A stretch of DNA of 45,628 bases from Cesiribacter andamanensis AMV16 (GCF_000348925.1 NZ_AODQ01000023.1:1-45628); one strand, 5' to 3'. Positions 25,061 to 34,473 are shown, numbered from the stretch's first letter. The notes: generated by a model from the sequence alone, not told the origin. Numbers and translations are program-made.

Positions 25061-26170
25061 ATCGCTCCTTCTAAACCATATCGCATCATTATCAGTGGCG
25101 GCGGCACCGGCGGTCATATCTATCCGGCTATTGCCATTGCCGATGCGCTGCGCCATCTCCATCCAGATACCGAAATTCTCTTTGTAGGTGCCCAGGGCCG
25201 CATGGAAATGCAGAAGGTGCCCGAGGCAGGCTACAAAATAGAGGGTCTCTGGATCAGTGGCCTGCAGCGCCACCTGACCCTGGATAACCTGGCCTTTCCC
25301 CTTAAGGTGATCAGCTCGGTGGCCAGGGCTACCAAGCTGGTGAAGAACTTCAAGCCCCATGCCGTGGTGGGGGTAGGGGGCTATGCCAGCGGTCCGCTGG
25401 TGTTTGCCGCTACTCGACAGGGGGTGCCTGCCCTGCTGCAGGAGCAAAACGGCTATGCAGGCCTTACCAACAAGCTGCTGGCCCGCTATGTGCAGAAAAT
25501 CTGTGTGGCCTATCCCGGTCTGGAGGCCTACTTTCCGGCCCAAAAGCTGGTGTTTACCGGTAACCCGGTGCGCCGCGATATTCTGGAGGCGCGCCACCTG
25601 AAAGCACAGGGCCTGAAACACTTTGGGCTACGCCCGGAGCGCAAAACACTGCTGATCATAGGGGGTAGCCTGGGAGCACGCACCCTCAACAAAAGCATTC
25701 AAAAAGGCCTTGATCAGCTGCTGGAGCAGGGGGTGCAGGTGATCTGGCAAACCGGCAAGTTTTACTATGATACCCTGTATGAAGCAACAAAGCATCAGCA
25801 GGGAGAGCTGCTCCGGATCATGCCCTTTATCAAAGAAATGCCCCTGGCCTACGGTGCCGCCGATGTGGTGATCTCCCGGGCCGGGGCCCTGAGCATATCC
25901 GAGTTGTGCCTGGCCGCCAAGCCCAGCATTCTGGTGCCCTCGCCCAATGTGGCCGAAGATCACCAGACCAAAAATGCCCGGAACCTGGTGCAGGAGGGAG
26001 CCGCCCTGCTGGTGCGCGATGCGCAGGCCCCAGAGGAGCTGGTACCCGAGGCCCTGCGCCTGCTGCAGGATGCAGCACAGCAGCAGGAGCTGAGCCGGAA
26101 CATCAGCCGGCTGGCCAGACCACAGGCAGCAGAACATATTGCCAACGAAATACTGGGCCTGATCAAGTGA
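25061..26170 (+). CDS. murG: UDP-GlcNAc:lipid I transferase, start codon abnormal
   Basis: Adds GlcNAc to lipid I, making lipid II, at the cytoplasmic membrane face. GT-B fold. The glycine loop SGGGTGGHIYPAIAIAD is near the N-terminus, then VGVGGYASGP, LLQEQNGYAGLTNK, GGSLGARTLN and the UDP-GlcNAc site SRAGALSISEL...PSPNVAEDHQ. Starting at the ATC codon 25061 gives 369 aa, the usual length, beginning xAPSKPYRIIISGGG. No ATG, GTG or TTG occurs in frame between the stop at 25013 and the glycine loop, and the first in-frame ATG (25202) would delete that loop. Either a rare start (ATC 25061, ATT 25049) or a base error. Overlaps murC by 4 bp. Confidence 0.88.
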   Translation: MAPSKPYRIIISGGGTGGHIYPAIAIADALRHLHPDTEILFVGAQGRMEMQKVPEAGYKIEGLWISGLQRHLTLDNLAFPLKVISSVARATKLVKNFKPHAVVGVGGYASGPLVFAATRQGVPALLQEQNGYAGLTNKLLARYVQKICVAYPGLEAYFPAQKLVFTGNPVRRDILEARHLKAQGLKHFGLRPERKTLLIIGGSLGARTLNKSIQKGLDQLLEQGVQVIWQTGKFYYDTLYEATKHQQGELLRIMPFIKEMPLAYGAADVVISRAGALSISELCLAAKPSILVPSPNVAEDHQTKNARNLVQEGAALLVRDAQAPEELVPEALRLLQDAAQQQELSRNISRLARPQAAEHIANEILGLIK

Positions 26171-27567
26171 GCATAAAGGACTACCATATCATCTACTTTT
26201 TAGGCGTAGGCGGCATTGGCATGAGCGCCCTGGCCCGCTGGTTCCGCACAAACGGGTACCAGGTAGCGGGCTATGACCGTACGCCTACCCCCCTGACCGA
26301 AGCTCTGCAGAGCGAAGGCATTGCCATAGGATTTGAAGATAGCCTGGAGGCCCTGCCCGCAGCGGTAAAGGAAGATAAGGCGCATACCCTGGTGATCCTA
26401 ACGCCGGCCGTACCGGCCCGGCATGCGCAGCTCAACTGGCTAAAGGAGCAGGGCTACACCATCAAGAAAAGAGCCGAGGTGCTGGGCATGCTTACCCACA
26501 GCCACCATACGGCGGCGGTAGCGGGCACCCATGGCAAAACCACCACTTCTTCCATGATCGCCCACCTGCTGAAGGATTCCGGCACCCCCTGTTCGGCTTT
26601 TCTGGGGGGCATCGCCGCCAATTATGGCAGCAACCTGATTTTGCACGAGGGGCCCGAAGACCCCATTGTGGTGGCCGAGGCCGATGAGTTTGACCGCTCG
26701 TTTCTGTGGCTGGAGCCCGAGCTGGCTGTGGTAACCGCCACCGATGCCGACCACCTGGATATTTATGGCGAGGCTGATGCGGTGGTAGAAGCTTTCCGGC
26801 AGTTTGTGGGCAAAGTGCTGCCCGGGGGTACTGCCTTTATCAACACCCGCTGCGATGCCTCGCTACTGCAGGCCGCAGGGGAGGGGGTTCGCCTGCTGCG
26901 CTATGGGCTGGAGCAGGCCGACTGCCAGGCCAGCCAGGTATGGGTAGCAGAGGGCGCTTTCTATTTTCACTACCAGGGGCTGGGCCATGAGCTGCGCAAC
27001 CTGGAGCTGGGCATTCCCGGCTTTCATAATGTGGAGAATGCCGTAGCCGCCATCTCGGTGGCGCTGTCGGTAGGGGTAGGGCCGGAGGCCATCCGGCGGG
27101 CCCTTAAAAGCTACCGGGGTGTTAAGCGCCGCTTTGAGCTGGTGTACAAGGGAGCAGAACGGGTGCTCATCGATGACTATGCCCACCACCCCGAGGAGAT
27201 CCGTGCCTTTCTGACTTCGGTGCGGGCGCTCTATCCCGGAAAAAAAATTTCAGTTATTTTTCAGCCTCATTTATATACCAGAACCCGTGATTTTCATGCC
27301 GGATTTGCCCAGGCACTAAGCCTTGCAGACGAGGTAATTCTTACAAATATATATCCGGCCCGTGAGGAACCACTTGAAGGAATAGAATCACACATCATCT
27401 ATAACTTGCTGACTGCGAAAGAGAAGCAGCTGGTAAAGCTGCAGGAGGTTAAAGCATTGGTAGAAGCAGGTGATTTTGATGTATTACTAACGGTTGGAGC
27501 GGGTGATATTGACCGACTTATACCCGATCTAAAACGCATATTGGAGCAGAAGGAGCACAGCAGGTAG
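26167..27567 (+). CDS. murC: UDP-N-acetylmuramate--L-alanine ligase
   Basis: First Mur ligase, adding L-Ala to UDP-MurNAc (EC 6.3.2.8). Starting at GTG 26167 (overlapping the murG stop as GTGA) it gives 466 aa beginning xSIKDYHIIYFLGVGGIGMSALA. The frame is open further upstream inside murG, but that part is not MurC-like. P-loop GTHGKTT at 120-126, then VAEADEFDRSFL, DADHLDIYG and DDYAHHPEEIRA. After about 27240 (residue 358 on) the base composition becomes clearly more AT-rich while the protein stays normal (FQPHLYTRTRDF, GAGDID). Confidence 0.97.
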   Translation: MSIKDYHIIYFLGVGGIGMSALARWFRTNGYQVAGYDRTPTPLTEALQSEGIAIGFEDSLEALPAAVKEDKAHTLVILTPAVPARHAQLNWLKEQGYTIKKRAEVLGMLTHSHHTAAVAGTHGKTTTSSMIAHLLKDSGTPCSAFLGGIAANYGSNLILHEGPEDPIVVAEADEFDRSFLWLEPELAVVTATDADHLDIYGEADAVVEAFRQFVGKVLPGGTAFINTRCDASLLQAAGEGVRLLRYGLEQADCQASQVWVAEGAFYFHYQGLGHELRNLELGIPGFHNVENAVAAISVALSVGVGPEAIRRALKSYRGVKRRFELVYKGAERVLIDDYAHHPEEIRAFLTSVRALYPGKKISVIFQPHLYTRTRDFHAGFAQALSLADEVILTNIYPAREEPLEGIESHIIYNLLTAKEKQLVKLQEVKALVEAGDFDVLLTVGAGDIDRLIPDLKRILEQKEHSR

Positions 27568-27568
27568 A

Positions 27569-28330
27569 ATGGATAAGAAAAAGATTTTACGTATATTACC
27601 CTGGGGGTTTGTTATAGGCATTCTCCTGTTTAGCATCAGCTGGGTAAGCCTGCGCAGTGATCAGCGCAGCGTACGTAAGGTAGTGGTCACAATTGATAAC
27701 CAAATCAATAATTATTTTCTGGACGAAGGCGATGTGCTCAGGCTGCTGTCAGATGGAGGAGAGCAAAAAATAGTTGGCGCAGCTGTAGAAAACTTAAGCC
27801 TTAAAGTTCTTGAAAATCGACTGAAGAATCATAAGTTTGTAAGAAACACTGAGGTTTCGACCGACTTTCAGGGCAACCTGTTCGTTCGTCTCACCCAGAA
27901 CAAGCCAATAGCCCGCATTTTGCGGCCAGACGCCCCCGGCGCATACATCAGCAACGAGGGTCAGGTTTTGCCGCTTTCAGACAAATACACAGCCCGGGTG
28001 GTAGTGGTAAGCGGCGAGTATAACCGGCAGTTGTGGCTCAACAACCTTAACGAAACCCCCTATGGGCAGCAGTTATTAGCGTTGTTACTTTTTATTGATA
28101 ATGATCCTTTTTGGAAGGCACAGATTGCAGAGGTTAACATAGACCGGACGGGAGACATACGTCTTTATCCGCAGGTAACCCGGCAGGTTGTAGAGTTCGG
28201 CAAGGCCGACGACATTGAAGCGAAATTTGAAAAATTGAAGATTTTTTATACCCGCATACTCCCTGCAGAGGGCTGGGGAAGCTATGAACGGGTAAGCTTA
28301 AAATTTGGGAATCAAATAGTTTGTGAATAA
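27569..28330 (+). CDS. ftsQ: Cell division protein FtsQ
   Basis: A bitopic divisome scaffold, 253 aa. Short basic cytoplasmic tail (MDKKKILRILP), one membrane helix (about 12-28), then a periplasmic POTRA-like region (about 35-110, with KFVRNTEVSTDFQGNLFVRLTQNKPIARI) and the FtsQ/DivIB beta domain to the end (VKLRFG-like close KFGNQIVCE). Position between murC and ftsA is standard. Codon use is more AT-rich than in mraZ-murG. It starts 1 bp after the murC stop. Confidence 0.92.
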   Translation: MDKKKILRILPWGFVIGILLFSISWVSLRSDQRSVRKVVVTIDNQINNYFLDEGDVLRLLSDGGEQKIVGAAVENLSLKVLENRLKNHKFVRNTEVSTDFQGNLFVRLTQNKPIARILRPDAPGAYISNEGQVLPLSDKYTARVVVVSGEYNRQLWLNNLNETPYGQQLLALLLFIDNDPFWKAQIAEVNIDRTGDIRLYPQVTRQVVEFGKADDIEAKFEKLKIFYTRILPAEGWGSYERVSLKFGNQIVCE

Positions 28331-28342
28331 ACAAGCGCAGGC

Positions 28343-29659
28343 ATGCAGGAAGATAAAATCGTTGTAGGCTTAGACATAGGCACCACTAAGATCTGCGTAA
28401 TCGTAGGACGCAGAAACGAGTATGGCAAACTCGAGGTGATGGGGATGGGCAAGGCTGTTTCAGACGGTGTTGTTCGGGGAATTGTGACCAACATCGACAA
28501 GACCGTTATTGGCATTCAAAAGGCCATAGCCGAGGCAGAGGAGCAATCCGGTATTGATATCCGGGTTGTAAATGTAGGCATTGCCGGTCAGCACATCAAA
28601 AGTTCCATCCACCATGGCAGCATCACCCGCAACTCAGCGGATGATGAGATCACGGTAGAAGATATCAATCGGCTCACCAATGACATGTACCGGATCGTAA
28701 TTCCGCCGGGCAGTGAGATCATCCACGTAATGCCCCAGAGCTATACGGTGGATTATGAAGAGGGCATCAAGGATCCGGTGGGCATGTCGGGCGTAAAACT
28801 GGAGGCTGATTTTCACATTATTACCGCTCAGACCAACGCCATTAACAACATCAACAAGTGCGTTCGCCGGGCCAACCTGGAAATTGAAAACCTGATTTTG
28901 GAACCCCTGGCCAGCTCGCTGGCCGTACTCAGCGATGAGGAAAAAGAAGCCGGGGTATGTCTGGTGGACATTGGTGGCGGTACTACCGACATTGCCATCT
29001 TCCATGACAACATCATTCGCCATACAGCGGTGATCCCCTTTGGCGGCAACATCATAACCTCCGACATCAAGCAGGGCTGCATGGTCATGCAACACCAGGC
29101 CGAGCTGCTCAAGACTAAGTTTGGCCGCGCCATTTCCGAAGAGGCCAGCGAAAATGAGATCGTTTCCATACCCGGGCTGCGCAACCGTCCGCCCAAGGAA
29201 ATCTCCATCCGCAACCTCTCGCACATCATTGAGGCGCGCATGGAAGAGATTGTAGAGCTGGTGCATGCCGAGATCATTGCCAGCGGCTATGACGGGCGCC
29301 TGGCAGGGGGTATTGTGATCACCGGTGGTGGCTCGCAGCTGATGGGCATTCGCCAGCTGTTTGAGTACATGATAGGCATGGATGCACGCATTGGCTACCC
29401 CAATGAGCACCTGGGCAAAAGCAAGATTGAACTAGTAAAAAGTCCGATGTACGCTACCTCGGTAGGCTTGGTGCTGACGGGCTTTAAGGCGATCGACGAC
29501 CGCGAAAATATGTACAACGAGCGTCGCCCGCATACCAACAACACCTCTCGTCAGGTAAGGAAAGAGAAAGAAAAAGCATCAGGTGGGTTTTTCAAGAACA
29601 TTCTGGATCGTACCCGCAACCTGCTGATTGATGATATGGAAGACCAGGACCAGTACTAA
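28343..29659 (+). CDS. ftsA: Cell division protein FtsA
   Basis: An actin-like ATPase that ties FtsZ filaments to the membrane, 438 aa. Phosphate-1 loop VGLDIGTTKICVIVG, the 1C domain specific to FtsA (about 85-165), phosphate-2 LVDIGGGTTDIAIF, and adenosine motif GIVITGGGSQLMGI. After the ATPase core comes a 45-residue basic linker and a C-terminal segment (FFKNILDRTRNLLIDDM) that can form the membrane-targeting amphipathic helix. Followed by ftsZ after 18 bp. Confidence 0.97.
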   Translation: MQEDKIVVGLDIGTTKICVIVGRRNEYGKLEVMGMGKAVSDGVVRGIVTNIDKTVIGIQKAIAEAEEQSGIDIRVVNVGIAGQHIKSSIHHGSITRNSADDEITVEDINRLTNDMYRIVIPPGSEIIHVMPQSYTVDYEEGIKDPVGMSGVKLEADFHIITAQTNAINNINKCVRRANLEIENLILEPLASSLAVLSDEEKEAGVCLVDIGGGTTDIAIFHDNIIRHTAVIPFGGNIITSDIKQGCMVMQHQAELLKTKFGRAISEEASENEIVSIPGLRNRPPKEISIRNLSHIIEARMEEIVELVHAEIIASGYDGRLAGGIVITGGGSQLMGIRQLFEYMIGMDARIGYPNEHLGKSKIELVKSPMYATSVGLVLTGFKAIDDRENMYNERRPHTNNTSRQVRKEKEKASGGFFKNILDRTRNLLIDDMEDQDQY

Positions 29660-29677
29660 CGCTAAACGAGAACGATC

Positions 29678-31216
29678 ATGCCGGAGAATAAATACCAATT
29701 TGAACTACCTACCCATCAGCGTTCTATCATTAAAGTGATTGGCGTAGGCGGCGGCGGCAGCAATGCCGTAAATCATATGTACAACCAGGGCATCCGCGAT
29801 GTGGAGTTTGTGGTGGTGAATACCGACTCACAGGCCCTCAAGAGCAGCCCCATTCCCAACCGCCTGCAGATCGGTACCAACCTTACCGAAGGCCTGGGAG
29901 CCGGCGCCAATCCTGAAAAAGGAAAGAATGCCGCCATTGAAAGCAAGGAAGAAGTACGGGACCTGCTGAGCAAGGATACCAAAATGGTGTTCATCACCGC
30001 CGGAATGGGGGGTGGAACAGGAACTGGTGCAGCCCCTGAGCTGGCCCGTGTAGCCAAGGAGCTGGGCATCCTTACCGTAGGCATTGTAACCCTGCCTTTT
30101 GCCTGGGAAGGCAAGAAAAAGCTGGCCCAGGCGGCCAGTGGCATTAACCTGCTGAAAGAAAACTGCGATACCGTAATTGTCATCCTGAACGACAAGCTGC
30201 GGGAAATTTACGGCAACCTGCCCATCCGGGAGGCCTTTGCCGAAGCCGATAACATCCTGACCACTGCCGCCAAGGGCATAGCCGAGATCATTACCGTGCC
30301 TGGCTATGTGAACGTGGACTTTGAAGACGTTAAGACCGTTATGAAAGACAGCGGTGCTGCCGTGATGGGCTCTTCACTGGCCAAAGGGGAGAACCGTGCC
30401 CGCCGCGCCGCCGAAGAAGCCATCTCCTCGCCGCTGCTCAACAGCCGCAATATCCATGGTGCGCAGAAGATCCTGCTCTCCATTATTTCCGGAGAAGAAG
30501 CCGAGCTGCAGATGGACGAGCTTACCGAGATCACCGAGTACATTCAGGAAAAAGCCGGCGAAGATGCAGAGATGATCTTCGGCCATGGGGTAGATCCTGA
30601 GCTGGGTGAGAACATCCGCGTAACCGTAATTGCCACCGGCTTTATTTCAGAAGAAGAGCCCATTTCCAGCAACGCCCCCTATGTGGAAAATAAGCGGGTG
30701 ATTGACCTGGAATCGAACAAAACCATCGAAAATAAGCAGAATGCTTTTTTTCAGGCCCCGCAACCGCAGCCTCAGCCAGAGCGGGAGCCAGAAACCACTA
30801 ACAAGGGCTATGCCTTTGAAAAGCCTGTAGCTGCTTCACCACGGCCCGAGCCACAGCCCGAGCCCGTGCAGCAGGTGCCATTTGAATTCTTCACACACCA
30901 GGATGAGACGGATAATGAGCAGGATGAGTGGGTAGATGAGGACCTGATTCGGGAAGAAGAACTGCGCATGAAGCGTCAGGCGCTGATGGACAAAGCCAAG
31001 GACCGGGTGCGCAATATCAAGAACCTGCGCCCTGCCACCAACCTGGGCGAGCCTGAGGAATTAAAAGGCCTGCTGGATGTGCCAGCCTATCTGCGCAAGA
31101 ATGTTCGGCTGAAGGAAGTACCCCACTCCTCAGAAAAGAACATTTCCCGTTACAACCTGAACGATGAGAACCAGATCCTTGGAAACAACAAGTTTCTGCA
31201 TGATAATGTAGACTAG
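29678..31216 (+). CDS. ftsZ: Cell division protein FtsZ
   Basis: A tubulin-like GTPase forming the Z ring. The GTP motif GGGTGTG is at 111-117, with VGGGGSNAVNHM at the N-terminus, NTDSQAL and the T7-loop region (VDFEDVKTVM). 512 aa: the globular domain ends near 325. A long proline/glutamine/glutamate linker (PQPQPQPEREPE, about 350-410) and a charged helix follow. The C-terminal segment resembles that of other Bacteroidota FtsZ (NVRLKEVPHSSEKNISRYNL, ending FLHDNVD). Last gene of the cluster. Confidence 0.98.
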   Translation: MPENKYQFELPTHQRSIIKVIGVGGGGSNAVNHMYNQGIRDVEFVVVNTDSQALKSSPIPNRLQIGTNLTEGLGAGANPEKGKNAAIESKEEVRDLLSKDTKMVFITAGMGGGTGTGAAPELARVAKELGILTVGIVTLPFAWEGKKKLAQAASGINLLKENCDTVIVILNDKLREIYGNLPIREAFAEADNILTTAAKGIAEIITVPGYVNVDFEDVKTVMKDSGAAVMGSSLAKGENRARRAAEEAISSPLLNSRNIHGAQKILLSIISGEEAELQMDELTEITEYIQEKAGEDAEMIFGHGVDPELGENIRVTVIATGFISEEEPISSNAPYVENKRVIDLESNKTIENKQNAFFQAPQPQPQPEREPETTNKGYAFEKPVAASPRPEPQPEPVQQVPFEFFTHQDETDNEQDEWVDEDLIREEELRMKRQALMDKAKDRVRNIKNLRPATNLGEPEELKGLLDVPAYLRKNVRLKEVPHSSEKNISRYNLNDENQILGNNKFLHDNVD

Positions 31217-31245
31217 TGATCGTGTTTGTTTAATTGTTATACCAG

Positions 31246-31283
31246 AAAGCCCCGCAGGTCAATGATCGGCGGGGCTTTTTTTT
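31246..31283 (+). terminator. Terminator of the dcw cluster
   Basis: AAAGCCCCGC (31246-31255) pairs with GCGGGGCTTT (31269-31278), followed by T's to 31283. It lies 30 bp after the ftsZ stop. Confidence 0.93.
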
Positions 31284-31376
31284 GCAGGCTTTCTATGGAC
31301 ATGAAGGCTTTACAGCAAATGGGGAGAAGCTGCAGGAACCTGGCTGCTCAAGACGCAGATTGCTATTGCGCAGCGT

Positions 31377-31901
31377 TCAGTATACCAATAAGCTCTCTAC
31401 CTGCTCCTCCAGCAGCTGCTGGTAGAGAGCGTTGGTAAGCCTGTCGCCCTCCAGATTTTTTTCAATCTGGGCCAGGCGGGGTTTTTGGGCCAGCACATGC
31501 ATGCCCAGGTAATTGAAGATATCCGTCAGGTGGCTCATGGCCATACCGCCGCCCTGCACCCCGGAAGATACGCCTACCAGGGCACATTTTTTTCCCTTAA
31601 AGGGGCTGGGGTAGTCCATGCCATCAATAAAGGCTTTGAGCACACCAGGAAAAGAATTGTTGTATTCCGGCACAATAAAGACCATTTTCTGTACCTGCCG
31701 CAGGCGGTTGGCCAGCCGGTTAAAGGCTTCATTGGCGCCGGCATTGTCATAGAGGGCCGATACGGTAAAGTCGGCAGGCAGTGCGCTGAGGTCTACAATC
31801 TCGCAGCTCTGGCCCCGCTGGCGTAGCAGGTCTGCATAAATTTCTGCAATAGTAGCCGATACAGAGCCCGGCCGGTTGGTGCCGCAAACAATTTCAATCA
31901 T
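31377..31901 (-). CDS. NAD(P)H-dependent FMN reductase family protein
   Basis: A 174-residue flavodoxin-like quinone/FMN reductase. The phosphate loop is GTNRPGSVSATIA at the N-terminus, VPEYNNSFPGVLKAFIDGMDY is the isoalloxazine-binding signature, and GVSSGVQGGGMAMSHL follows. It is probably a cytoplasmic chromate/quinone-type reductase; the real electron acceptor is unknown. Alone on its strand, convergent with ftsZ. Confidence 0.92.
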   Translation of the reverse strand: MIEIVCGTNRPGSVSATIAEIYADLLRQRGQSCEIVDLSALPADFTVSALYDNAGANEAFNRLANRLRQVQKMVFIVPEYNNSFPGVLKAFIDGMDYPSPFKGKKCALVGVSSGVQGGGMAMSHLTDIFNYLGMHVLAQKPRLAQIEKNLEGDRLTNALYQQLLEEQVESLLVY

Positions 31902-31966
31902 GGCGTGTAGTCTTTTTAAGGGGCTGTAAAAGGAGTCGCTGGCTGAGTACTTGCAAATAGAGGGAT

Positions 31967-31974
31967 TATTTTTG
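31967..31974 (+). promoter_or_regulatory. -7 box (TATTTTTG), candidate promoter of the phosphorylase gene
   Basis: Matches TAnnTTTG. If used, the leader is about 150 nt. I see no recognised riboswitch in that leader, only purine-rich sequence. Confidence 0.4.
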
Positions 31975-32126
31975 TATTTGAAAGCGCAAGGGGGAGAGAA
32001 AGCAGGGGGAGGCCGAATGGAAACGAACGCCTTGCGGAAAGTTGGGCTTCTCCAATGATAAAAGTCATTTTTCTGCAGTAGCTAAGCTGCCTCCTTTGTA
32101 GCGATTTTTAAAGAATACCACCATAC

Positions 32127-32948
32127 ATGCAAACACAGATACACGAGGCCGTAGCCGCCATACGCCGCATTACCGATGCAACCCCTCATATAGGCATTAT
32201 CCTGGGTACCGGCCTGGGACAGCTGGTCAATAAAGTAAGCATTCAGCACCGCATCCCCTATACCGACATTCCCCACTTTCCGGCAGCCACCGTCGAGAGC
32301 CATCAGGGCTACCTGATCTTTGGCCAGCTGGGCGGTAAGCCGGTGGTGGTGATGCAAGGGCGCTTCCATTATTATGAGGGCTACAGCATGCAGCAGATTA
32401 CCCTGCCGGTGCGGGTCATGAAGCTGCTGGGCATCCGCAAACTGTTTATCAGCAATGCAGCCGGCGGCCTTAATCCGGACTACCAGCTGTCCGACCTGAT
32501 GGCGCTGAACGACCACATTAACCTGCTGCCCGAAAACCCCCTGCGGGGCCCCAACATGAATGACTTCGGTCCGCGCTTTCCCGACATGTACAAGCCCTAC
32601 GATGAAACCCTTTTGGAGCAGGCCGGTCAGCTGGCGGAAACCCTTGGATTTCCCCTTCGTAAGGGCGTATATGCGAGCGTAACAGGACCTAACCTGGAGA
32701 CGCCGGCCGAATACCGCTACCTGCGCATTATCGGCGCCGATGCCGTGGGCATGTCTACCGTACCTGAAGCGCTGGTAGCCCGGCACATGAACCTGCCGGT
32801 TTTTGCTGTATCCGTTATTACGGATATGGGTACCCCCGAAGGGGTAGAACATGTAACCCTGGAAAAGGTGCTGGCAGCGGCGGCTCAGGCAGAGCCCAAG
32901 CTTACAGCCCTTATCGAAGCTTTAGTAGCCACCCAAACCGAAGACTAG
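32127..32948 (+). CDS. Purine nucleoside phosphorylase
   Basis: Splits purine nucleosides with phosphate to base plus ribose-1-phosphate (salvage). 273 aa, the trimeric PNP class. IILGTGLG, phosphate-binding GRFHYYEGYSMQQ, ISNAAGGLN, VTGPNLETPAEYR, and the base-site VGMSTVPEALVARH and VITDMGTPE all match. Followed after 1 bp by a DinB gene, so probably cotranscribed. Confidence 0.96.
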   Translation: MQTQIHEAVAAIRRITDATPHIGIILGTGLGQLVNKVSIQHRIPYTDIPHFPAATVESHQGYLIFGQLGGKPVVVMQGRFHYYEGYSMQQITLPVRVMKLLGIRKLFISNAAGGLNPDYQLSDLMALNDHINLLPENPLRGPNMNDFGPRFPDMYKPYDETLLEQAGQLAETLGFPLRKGVYASVTGPNLETPAEYRYLRIIGADAVGMSTVPEALVARHMNLPVFAVSVITDMGTPEGVEHVTLEKVLAAAAQAEPKLTALIEALVATQTED

Positions 32949-32949
32949 T

Positions 32950-33474
32950 ATGCGACCAGCCGAAACTGAATATGCACCCTTTTATCAATCCTATGTAGCG
33001 CGTGTAAAAGAGGAGGAAGCCATTCTGGCCCTGGAAAGATCCTATGAGGAGATCCATCATTTTATGCCGCTGCTGCCGGAAGGCCGGGCCGATTTTCGCT
33101 ATGCCGAGGACAAATGGTCCGTTAAAGAGATGATCCAGCACATTATTGATACCGAGCGCATCATGGCCTATAGGGCGCTCACCTTTGCCCGCGGTGACCA
33201 GCGGGAGATTCCCGGCTTTAACCAGGATGGCTACGCAGAGATGGCCAATGTAGACTACCGCAGCCTTCAGGAACTGCGGGAAGAGCTTCAGTTGGTGCGC
33301 AAGTCCAGCATCTGCCTGTTTGCCAGCTTTGATGAAGGCAGCCTGAACCGCACCGGCATTGCCAACCGCTACAAGGTAAGTGTGCGGGCGCTTGCCTACA
33401 TCATCGCCGGGCACCAGAAACACCACTTCGCCCAGCTTCGGGAGCGTTATTTTCCCGATATGCAGATGGCCTAA
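32950..33474 (+). CDS. DinB-family four-helix protein
   Basis: A 174-residue member of the DinB/YfiT-like metal-binding four-helix bundle family. The usual three histidines appear as QHIIDTER (His 64) and the GHQKHHF pair near the C-terminus. KWSVKEMIQHIIDTERIMAYRAL is the family signature. The family includes thiol transferases using bacillithiol or mycothiol, but the substrate here is unknown. Confidence 0.9.
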   Translation: MRPAETEYAPFYQSYVARVKEEEAILALERSYEEIHHFMPLLPEGRADFRYAEDKWSVKEMIQHIIDTERIMAYRALTFARGDQREIPGFNQDGYAEMANVDYRSLQELREELQLVRKSSICLFASFDEGSLNRTGIANRYKVSVRALAYIIAGHQKHHFAQLRERYFPDMQMA

Positions 33475-33544
33475 AATGTAATAAAGCAACTATTCGAAAA
33501 GGGATTATCAGCAGGGGTGTGGAAGCAGCAAGAAAAAGGCTGGT

Positions 33545-34285
33545 CTAATGCCCCTGCTGCAGTTGCTGGCAGTATTGGAGTAGGGTCTTCACACTCGCTT
33601 CATCATCATAATCTACCTCTTGCTGTTTCATATACTCTGCAATGGCAGATTTGTGCGAAGAGAATGCCCGTAGCACACTTGATTTCTTTGCCGGATAAAA
33701 GCGATTGTTGCGGTCTGAGAAATAAAGCGATTGTTTTATGGTAAATTCCAGGCTGGCATTGGGGCTTAGTTCCTGTAGGGTACCTTCTGCATAGTAGTCA
33801 CTGGTGCTGGTATTTGATAGTGAATTATAGTCCATGCCAAAGGCTCCTTTGTTTCGCACATTGGTTAGTTCATATTTTTCTTCCTTTAGCAGTTGGAGGT
33901 CGCTCAGGCGCTCAACCAGTTTAAGCAATACCTCGCTGCTTCCTTTGTGGTAGTACATGTAGGTATCGTCTCCAATTACAATTGATTTGATCTTGTGCAG
34001 CTCATCCAGCGCCAGGGTGTCATTGGCAGCGCTGATAAACTCTATCTGGCCAGTTAGCAGATTGTAGTTGAACTTGCTTTGGGTATAATTACCCTCTACT
34101 AAAAATGCCTTGCCGCTGGTAAATTGGGGGTATAAGTAAGCTTTATTCAGCACCTCTTTATTCACCTGGCCTCTGACAGGCGTTACTTTAATTTTTTTTG
34201 GAGCCTGAGCCTGAGCAGTAGCAAGCAGAACAAGCCCAAGAACAGCCAATATCAGCCCTTTCAGAAAAGCATGGTGTACCAGCAT
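33545..34285 (-). CDS. Secreted protein of unknown function
   Basis: A 246-residue protein. I start at ATG 34285, whose product begins with a clear signal peptide (FLKGLILAVLGLVLLATAQAQ). The frame is open 22 codons further, but that adds non-signal sequence. The mature part is mostly beta with aromatic residues (ALDELHKIKSIVIGDDTYMYYHKG) and a C-terminal helix ending in QQLQQGH. No named family recognised. It is convergent with DinB. Local base composition is more AT-rich than its neighbours. Confidence 0.75.
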   Translation of the reverse strand: MLVHHAFLKGLILAVLGLVLLATAQAQAPKKIKVTPVRGQVNKEVLNKAYLYPQFTSGKAFLVEGNYTQSKFNYNLLTGQIEFISAANDTLALDELHKIKSIVIGDDTYMYYHKGSSEVLLKLVERLSDLQLLKEEKYELTNVRNKGAFGMDYNSLSNTSTSDYYAEGTLQELSPNASLEFTIKQSLYFSDRNNRFYPAKKSSVLRAFSSHKSAIAEYMKQQEVDYDDEASVKTLLQYCQQLQQGH

Positions 34286-34460
34286 ATGCGTAAGCAGAAT
34301 GGTGAAAAAATCCTGTTTATTAAATATACTAGAAAATAGCGCATTAATCAATGCTTAGAAGCAAATGCCCGGGGTCTGTTCTGGCAGCGGTTACCAAAAA
34401 GAATCTGGCCAATCTGCTGTAAACCTTTGCCGGTTTATGCCGCTCGGAAGAGAAAAAAAC

Positions 34461-34468
34461 TATTTTTG
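34461..34468 (+). promoter_or_regulatory. -7 box (TATTTTTG) of the MATE transporter
   Basis: Exact TAnnTTTG match, 5 bp before ATG 34474 and 14 bp before ATG 34483. It implies either a leaderless mRNA or use of the second ATG. Confidence 0.5.
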
Positions 34469-34473
34469 CTCTT

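Noticed and set aside
25906-26166. N-terminal extension of murC
   Set aside because: Overlaps the MurG C-terminal domain in another frame and is proline/glycine-rich. MurC homology begins at the GTG at 26167.
31226-31438. Short plus-strand frames after ftsZ
   Set aside because: They span the dcw terminator and overlap the 3' end of the FMN reductase gene, with no conserved features.
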